18,143 nt of DNA from an uncultured Parasphingopyxis sp. (lineage in GTDB: Bacteria > Pseudomonadota > Alphaproteobacteria > Sphingomonadales > Sphingomonadaceae), in contig CAJQMX010000003.1 in the NCBI GenBank assembly GCA_905479515.1, positions 1 to 18,143 of the forward strand. Direction: 5' to 3'. Shown piece by piece: positions 14,111-18,143 of the stretch (its first letter is position 1; the number at the start of each line of letters is the position of its first letter). Both the position numbers and the translations under genes were made by a program. The notes under the pieces are model-generated. The model was not told the DNA's origin. It saw nothing but the letters and a program-made list of their open reading frames with translations, and searched no databases.

Positions 14111-16285
14111 TTAAGCGAGGGCCATCATGGCATCGACCGGGAACGATGTTTCCGGAATGGATATAGCCTCCATGATCATCTCCGGTGCCGGAGCAGCGGT
14201 TGCCAAAATGAGGTCTCCGTCGCCAACATCCTGATTATTCAACGAGGCCGTGTCGCGGATTACAATCTGCAGATCATCACCGTTCAGAACACCATCGTCG
14301 TTGGCATCTACATACAGAACACCGTGAGGGCTAACTGCGACGTCATACACATAAGCCGCCTGAAGGAAGCCGCTACCAGCTGTCGTGTCAGCCTGAGCAT
14401 CACCAACGGTCAGGTAGTTGCCGAGGAACGACACTGCCGTAAGGCCAGCCGCCTCTTCCAGAAGTGTAAAGTCAAAGCTGTCGTTACCATCGACATCCCA
14501 GTCGCGGATTACGTCGAGACCCTCAGCTGAAGGTGAACTGTCAGAAACACTGAGATAGTGAACCGTATCGGCGCCGCTACCGACAAGGCGAATGTCATCA
14601 GCTCCGCCACCGCCGTAGACAGTATCCTGACCATCGCCGGTTCTGATGGAGTCATCGCCGCCGCCGCCGCGAATGACGTCAGCCTTCTGACCGCCCCAGA
14701 GCAGGTCATCGGCTGCACCACCAGTGAGATCCAAGGAGTAGGTCGTCACTTGGTTTACACCGAGATCATTAACAACCAGCGTCTCATTTTTCGTAGCAGT
14801 GAGCTGAAGCTCGGAACCATCAATGGTCAAGACCTCGATCCCAGGCCCGACATTGTCAGGCGCGTTGGTGTCGTCCAAATCGAAATGATACGAGTTGCTT
14901 GCGTCTTCCCCAGGCTTGTCGCCAATGGATGAACCGAGCGTGATCAGTTCGATGCCGCTGAAATCGCCGCTCCCAACAGTAGTATCGCCACGGACCTTGA
15001 TCTCGTCAAAGCCCGCGCCACCAACAATTTGGTCTTCGCCGCCGAAACCGGCAGCCATGTTGAACAGGTCATTGCCGCTACCGCCGGTCAGATCGTCTGA
15101 CCCACCACCGCCAAGCGAGCTCTGGTAGTTAGCCGCAAACTTCAGATCGACCGTCATACCTGACGCGTCAATTGTGTTGTTCTCATTGCCCGTACGATCA
15201 AAGTTGATCTGGGTAATACCAGCAGCCTGCGCCATCGTACCAAGCGTTGCGCTTGCGGTTTCCGTCTGCGTGAAGATCTCGACTGAGGTCACGCCAGCAA
15301 AGTCGCTGTCCGAAACCGTGTTATCGACGCGCAGCTCATCTCTGCCGTCGCCGCCATCAACCGTGTCATCCTCATCAAAATCATCATTCATGTCGAAGAC
15401 GTCTTTTCCACCTTCGCCGTTGAACGTAACATCGCCACCCGAAAAACCATCCTGATGGATGATTTTGTCGCGCCCGTCACCAGCATTGACGACATCGTCG
15501 CCGCCTTGGCTCGTGATCCGATCGTCACCACCAAAAGTTGTTACCGTGTCATCGGATTCGCCGGTCGCAATGGTGTTGACACCAGCGCTGCCAATGATCG
15601 TGACATCTTCCGTGCCTACATTGTCGTTGCCCGTCGTGCTTATCGTCAAATCGCCGCCCAAGCCGGACGCATCGATCATCTTGATCGTATCCTCCAGAGA
15701 CTGGTTAATTGCGAAATCACCCGCGCCCAAAAGCTCAAGAGTGACATGCTGGGAGTCCAGGTTGTTAATAACCGACGATCCATCAACAGCAGTAATAATC
15801 AGGTTTTCAATCGCCAGACCGCCATTGGCATTCGAAATATCAAGTTCGCTAAGACCAGCGCTATCGACAAACACCTTCACCGTATCATCGTTACCAGCAG
15901 TCTGCGCGATGTTATAATCCACATCGAAAACTGCCGTACCAACCGTATCGATCGCGAAAAGATCGTTTACCTGAAGATCCACGTTATCGAAGAATGCAGC
16001 ACCCTCGGTAAAGCGCAAGATCAACTGATCAATATTGTTTGAGCCAGACATATTGAAGGTCGAGGTCGTGCCACTTGCAATAAATACCTGAAAACGTTCA
16101 ATACCATTTAGCTGGAAGCCACCGAAGGAACCACTGCTGCTAGCGCTAAAATCAAAAATGTCGAAACCCGCGCCACCATTGATCTGGTCGCCGGAGTTGA
16201 GGCTCGTGCTGTTAGCGAAGAAAATATCATTGCCGGTCGAGCCAGTGATAATGTCCTGACCTGGTGTTAGTACAAAATTCGCCAC
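14111..16285 (-). CDS. RTX / S-layer-like calcium-binding secreted protein, 724 aa
   Basis: The protein is acidic and rich in Gly, Asp, Ser and Thr, with no Cys visible, and has many glycine-aspartate nonapeptide-like repeats that bind calcium once outside the cell: GGAGFDIFDF (37-46), GGDDRITSQGGDDVVNAGDG (252-271), GGGGSDDLTGGSGNDLFNM (392-410), GGQKADVIRGGGGDDSIRTG (531-550) and GGGGADDIRL (558-567). Beta-helical linkers lie between. An EF-hand or dockerin-like DANDDGVLNGDDLQ (660-673) precedes a hydrophobic tail ending in IPETSFPVDAMMALA. There is no N-terminal signal peptide, as expected for type I (ABC) secretion using a C-terminal signal. It starts at GTG 16285, with AGGGAG seven bases upstream. 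Likely a surface-coat protein or adhesin; no hydrolase domain is seen. Transporter genes are not in the window. Confidence 0.85.
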   Translation of the reverse strand: MANFVLTPGQDIITGSTGNDIFFANSTSLNSGDQINGGAGFDIFDFSASSSGSFGGFQLNGIERFQVFIASGTTSTFNMSGSNNIDQLILRFTEGAAFFDNVDLQVNDLFAIDTVGTAVFDVDYNIAQTAGNDDTVKVFVDSAGLSELDISNANGGLAIENLIITAVDGSSVINNLDSQHVTLELLGAGDFAINQSLEDTIKMIDASGLGGDLTISTTGNDNVGTEDVTIIGSAGVNTIATGESDDTVTTFGGDDRITSQGGDDVVNAGDGRDKIIHQDGFSGGDVTFNGEGGKDVFDMNDDFDEDDTVDGGDGRDELRVDNTVSDSDFAGVTSVEIFTQTETASATLGTMAQAAGITQINFDRTGNENNTIDASGMTVDLKFAANYQSSLGGGGSDDLTGGSGNDLFNMAAGFGGEDQIVGGAGFDEIKVRGDTTVGSGDFSGIELITLGSSIGDKPGEDASNSYHFDLDDTNAPDNVGPGIEVLTIDGSELQLTATKNETLVVNDLGVNQVTTYSLDLTGGAADDLLWGGQKADVIRGGGGDDSIRTGDGQDTVYGGGGADDIRLVGSGADTVHYLSVSDSSPSAEGLDVIRDWDVDGNDSFDFTLLEEAAGLTAVSFLGNYLTVGDAQADTTAGSGFLQAAYVYDVAVSPHGVLYVDANDDGVLNGDDLQIVIRDTASLNNQDVGDGDLILATAAPAPEMIMEAISIPETSFPVDAMMALA

Positions 16286-16420
16286 GCTTAATCTCCCTAT
16301 TGTAGCTGCGATTCATATGCTTAGCCTATCGAATCGATGATAGCAAAAAAAACAAAACCGGTTGCTTTATGGGACTAAACATTATAGTTGGATGGTGGAG
16401 TTCGCCACAACTCTCTGCTT

Positions 16421-16446
16421 GACCTCGCCCTTCTCTGGGCGGGGTC
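16421..16446. repeat. Hairpin, 10-bp arms with one mismatch
   Basis: GACCTCGCCC pairs with GGGCGGGGTC across a six-base loop (one T-G pair). It is GC-rich, but no long T-run follows on either strand (ATTT on plus). It could end a transcript read from the left or be structural. Confidence 0.45.
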
Positions 16447-16572
16447 ATTTGCTTTCCAGAGTGGGTTATCACGACGCCTGCAATAAGTCGTTGGCGGACA
16501 CGATCGCTCGCTGGAGATAGATTAAATCTCCGATATAAGTCCTCGCTGTCCCTAGCCACGCTCACCCCGGAG

Positions 16573-16890
16573 CGCCGTGCCGGTCTCCTCGCCTGACCTG
16601 CCCGCTTCATGTCCCACTTTTGGCGCAAATTGTGCATCAACAGAAGGCTAGGTAGCCTGCCGAAATGACGCCTGAAATCGCTAGCAAACGCGCAATGCAT
16701 TTTGATGCACCCAGAATGGGGCTTTTGGAAAAGCCGTGAGCACGTCCAACTTAACGATTTGTTAGCGATATTCTCCCATTGTCGGGCCGATGCGCTGGTG
16801 GGCATGCCCCCCATCCCAACTACCAGCGCTCTTTATGGGCCGGTTCACTTTAAAAGGGGATGGCGAGCCGGCCCATTATTTTTTCAATGG
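16573..16890 (+). repeat. Dispersed non-coding repeat, copy D (type 2 arm)
   Basis: CGCCGTGCC (16573) precedes GCTTCATGTCC (16604) by 31 bases, the same as in copies A and E. The right arm matches copy B, with anchors CGCTAGCAAACGCG at 16679 and GGGGATGGCGAG at 16856, spaced as in copy B within one base. It lies about 100 bases upstream of the PilZ gene at 16992. Confidence 0.75.
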
Positions 16891-16991
16891 ATTGCGGGCC
16901 AACAGTCAAATCATGATGACGATGCCGCTATTCTATTTTTCAGTGTATTCATTGGAAAACATTATCTAATTGTTAGTTGGAACCTGTTTAG

Positions 16992-17372
16992 ATGTTGACC
17001 GTGATGGTCAGCCGGACGAGCGAAATGCAGTACGATAACAGCGATAGAAGGGCGGCGGAGCGCTTGCCTATTTTGACCGATGTTCAGCTGTCCAACGGCG
17101 AGATGGTGTTGGGAACAGCTCGAACTGTTGATGTTTCGGCAACGGGTTTTGCGGGATCTTCCTATGCAAAACTGAAGGTCGGTCAGAAGATAGAGATCGG
17201 TATCGGAGGCATTGGGAATGTCACTGCAACCGTTGTTCGAAGAAACCAGAACCAATTCGCCGCTCACTTTGATTTCCCAATCGACTTGGAAAAGATTGAT
17301 CTGTTCGCTGGGCTACCAACCGACGCCTTACATGCAGGAGACCGGAGGACCGACATCGGAAGCTGGGGATGA
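16992..17372 (+). CDS. PilZ-domain protein (predicted c-di-GMP receptor), 126 aa
   Basis: A single PilZ domain with an intact cyclic di-GMP signature: RRAAER supplies RxxxR at about residues 20-24, and DVSATG supplies D/NxSxxG near residue 48. Hydrophobic beta strands (KIEIGIGGI, VTATVVRR, QFAAHFDFP) complete the barrel. After the domain about 30 residues (LFAGLPTDALHAGDRRTD) form a tail. The start is uncertain among ATG codons at 16992, 17004 and 17025, none with a strong ribosome site; all leave the domain whole. It overlaps the next PilZ-type gene by 41 bases in another frame, suggesting coupled expression. It is oriented away from the RTX gene. The partner is unknown; surface-coat or motility control is the general family role. 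Confidence 0.75.
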   Translation: MLTVMVSRTSEMQYDNSDRRAAERLPILTDVQLSNGEMVLGTARTVDVSATGFAGSSYAKLKVGQKIEIGIGGIGNVTATVVRRNQNQFAAHFDFPIDLEKIDLFAGLPTDALHAGDRRTDIGSWG

Positions 17373-17699
17373 ACGGCTGCAGAAATATGGCTGGACAGAA
17401 ATAGACGAAGGGGAGCGGCTTCGCCGTCCTCGGCAAAGTCTGCAGGTTTCTATCGGAATACGCCGCGCAGCCTACACCGAATCAATAGCAGATCTTTTGA
17501 AACTGTCTCTAACCGGATTTCAGATCGGCACTGGCCTCAACGTGGGTGTAGGACAAAGCTTGATGATCTACCTGCCGGGTTACAAGCGCTCGATGCAACA
17601 GTGGTGTGGCGCAACGACTTTCTGATCGGTTGCACGTTGGAAAATCCGTTTAGCGACTATGCTTATGACAGCCTGCTCTCGCTAATATTGTCATCCTGA
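17332..17699 (+). pseudogene. Second PilZ-like gene with frameshift and altered motifs
   Basis: From ATG 17332 the frame reads a degenerate PilZ start (RRPRQSLQVSIGIRR, then LLKLSLTGFQIGTG), reaches LPG near 17580 and then runs into TGA at 17623-17625. In the next frame from 17580 the expected ending appears: LQALDATVVWRNDFLIGC, ENPFSDYAYDSL and TGA at 17697-17699, matching the end of the PilZ gene at 1566 (IWNKDGRIGCQF). One missing base near 17579-17581 explains this. The signature is also atypical: RxxR instead of RxxxR and KLSLTG instead of D/NxSxxG, so it may not bind the nucleotide even if repaired. It could be a sequencing error or a true pseudogene. Confidence 0.65.
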
Positions 17700-18007
17700 A
17701 AGCATCATCACCCACCACCTTCTGCAGGGAATGGCCCTGCGACGACTCTAGCGACCTCCGTCCCCTACGCCGCACTGGTTCCCACGCCTCGGCCGCCCGC
17801 TTTATGACTCACCTTTAACGCAGTGGGTGACTGGCATTAGTGGCGTGGGCTTGTATGGTGAGTTGGGATTCTTCGGGTCGTTCCCATGCTACAGATCGAA
17901 ACAGCCAAAGCGTTCATTCTCGCGAGACAGCTATCTCTATCCCGCGATATACATCGGTAGAAATTTCCAGCCTCAGTTCTCAATTATTGAATGCTTCTCA
18001 TAAAAAA
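17700..18007. other. Non-coding gap holding repeat copy E
   Basis: No gene is supported. Copy E of the repeat occupies 17768-17895. The remaining 110 bases before the terminator at 18008 show no recognised feature. Confidence 0.5.
17768..17895 (+). repeat. Dispersed non-coding repeat, copy E (type 1 arm)
   Basis: CGCCGCACTGG at 17768 and GCTTTATGACT at 17799 keep the 31-base spacing. ACCTTTAACGCAGT, GTGACTGGC and CATGCTACAGA (17885-17895) follow, all as in copy A. The copy is about 70 bases after the PilZ-like gene and oriented with it, whereas copy A is oriented against its PilZ gene. Confidence 0.75.
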
Positions 18008-18031
18008 GGCCCCCGCGTTTCCGCGGAGGCC
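18008..18031 (-). terminator. Intrinsic terminator of the second RTX gene
   Basis: GGCC-C-CCGCG (18008-18017) and CGCGG-A-GGCC (18022-18031) form ten-base arms with one mismatch and a TTTC loop. On the minus strand the stem is followed by six T (18002-18007). It begins 28 bases after the stop of the RTX paralogue at 18059. The opposite side has only CTTTCC, so termination is mainly for minus-strand transcripts. Confidence 0.85.
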
Positions 18032-18058
18032 TTTCCATTATCAGTGCTGCGTGAAGGC

Positions 18059-18143
18059 TTAAGCGAAAGCCACCATCGCATCGACCGGGAACGAGGTTTC
18101 CGGAATGAATACAGCATCCATGACCATCTCCGGTGCCGGAGCA
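18059..18143 (-). CDS. Second RTX paralogue, C-terminal fragment (partial)
   Basis: Only the last 27 full codons and the TAA (18059-18061) are inside the window; the gene continues to the right. The tail reads APAPEMVMDAVF then IPETSFPVDAMVAFA, identical at 21 of 27 positions to the end of the 724-residue RTX protein at 14111. The shared end is most likely the type I secretion signal, and the gene most likely encodes another RTX-type surface protein, but its body cannot be seen. Confidence 0.75.
   Translation of the reverse strand, partial: APAPEMVMDAVFIPETSFPVDAMVAFA

Larger units (their letters stand above)
16286..16991. other. 706-base non-coding region with repeat copy D
   Basis: No gene is supported on either strand. 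It holds the RTX leader (minus), an inverted repeat GGAGAT/ATCTCC (16513-16531), a longer hairpin at 16421-16446 and repeat copy D (16573-16890). A run of eight A (16343-16350) and AT-rich sequence just upstream of the RTX start is the likeliest promoter area, but no confident -35/-10 pair was assigned. Confidence 0.5.

Noticed and set aside
15455..16042. Long plus-strand open frames (195 and 152 codons) opposite the RTX gene
   Set aside because: They are antisense shadows of the GC-biased, repetitive RTX coding sequence; no ribosome site or family motif, and the minus-strand frame explains the region.
14111..16285. RTX protein as a haemolysin or protease
   Set aside because: No toxin, acyltransferase partner or metalloprotease HExxH motif is visible; only calcium-binding repeats and linkers.
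16702..16998. 98-codon frame in repeat copy D
   Set aside because: The corresponding part of copy B is not open, so the repeat is not conserved as coding sequence.

Overview
The window reads as alphaproteobacterial, most likely a sphingomonad. This is inferred from the insertion-sequence and recombinase remnants, an RTX protein with a non-cleaved C-terminal secretion tail, small PilZ proteins and frequent TTG/GTG starts. No rRNA, tRNA or housekeeping marker is present, so the taxonomy is tentative.

Left part (about 1-4400): a mobile-element graveyard. It starts with an AT-rich tract holding inverted and helically phased direct repeats. Two diverged copies of an IS66-type accessory gene follow, both beginning at the same GTAACCGT boundary (199 and 2588). 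Between them lie the C-terminal remnant of a serine recombinase, an intact 91-residue small protein and a PilZ-domain gene. Next come the 3' end of an IS5-family transposase and a tyrosine recombinase with a complete catalytic domain but no N-terminal arm-binding domain.

Centre (4418-13888): a tightly packed minus-strand glycan-assembly cluster. In transcription order it holds a CmoB-like methyltransferase, GDP-mannose 4,6-dehydratase, a protein with two GT4 glycosyltransferase domains, a GT4 domain fused to about 400 residues of beta-rich sequence, a protein with two methyltransferase domains around a beta-rich middle, and a PAPS-dependent sulfotransferase. Overlapping or abutting junctions indicate translational coupling for the four middle genes. 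The expected product is a deoxyhexose-containing, methylated and possibly sulfated surface glycan; no polymerase or exporter is in view.

Right part (14111-18143): a 724-residue RTX/S-layer-like protein lies directly upstream of the glycan genes. A 706-base non-coding stretch, two adjacent PilZ-type genes (the second frameshifted) and a non-coding stretch follow. At the edge is the C-terminus of a second RTX paralogue, whose tail is nearly identical to the first, preceded by a good terminator.

An unusual feature is a five-copy non-coding repeat with a fixed internal layout, found only around the PilZ genes (1420, 1987, 2334, 16573, 17768). The most interesting biological reading, which is inference, is a surface-coat locus: secreted RTX proteins, a glycan with multi-headed assembly enzymes, and nearby c-di-GMP-responsive PilZ proteins.
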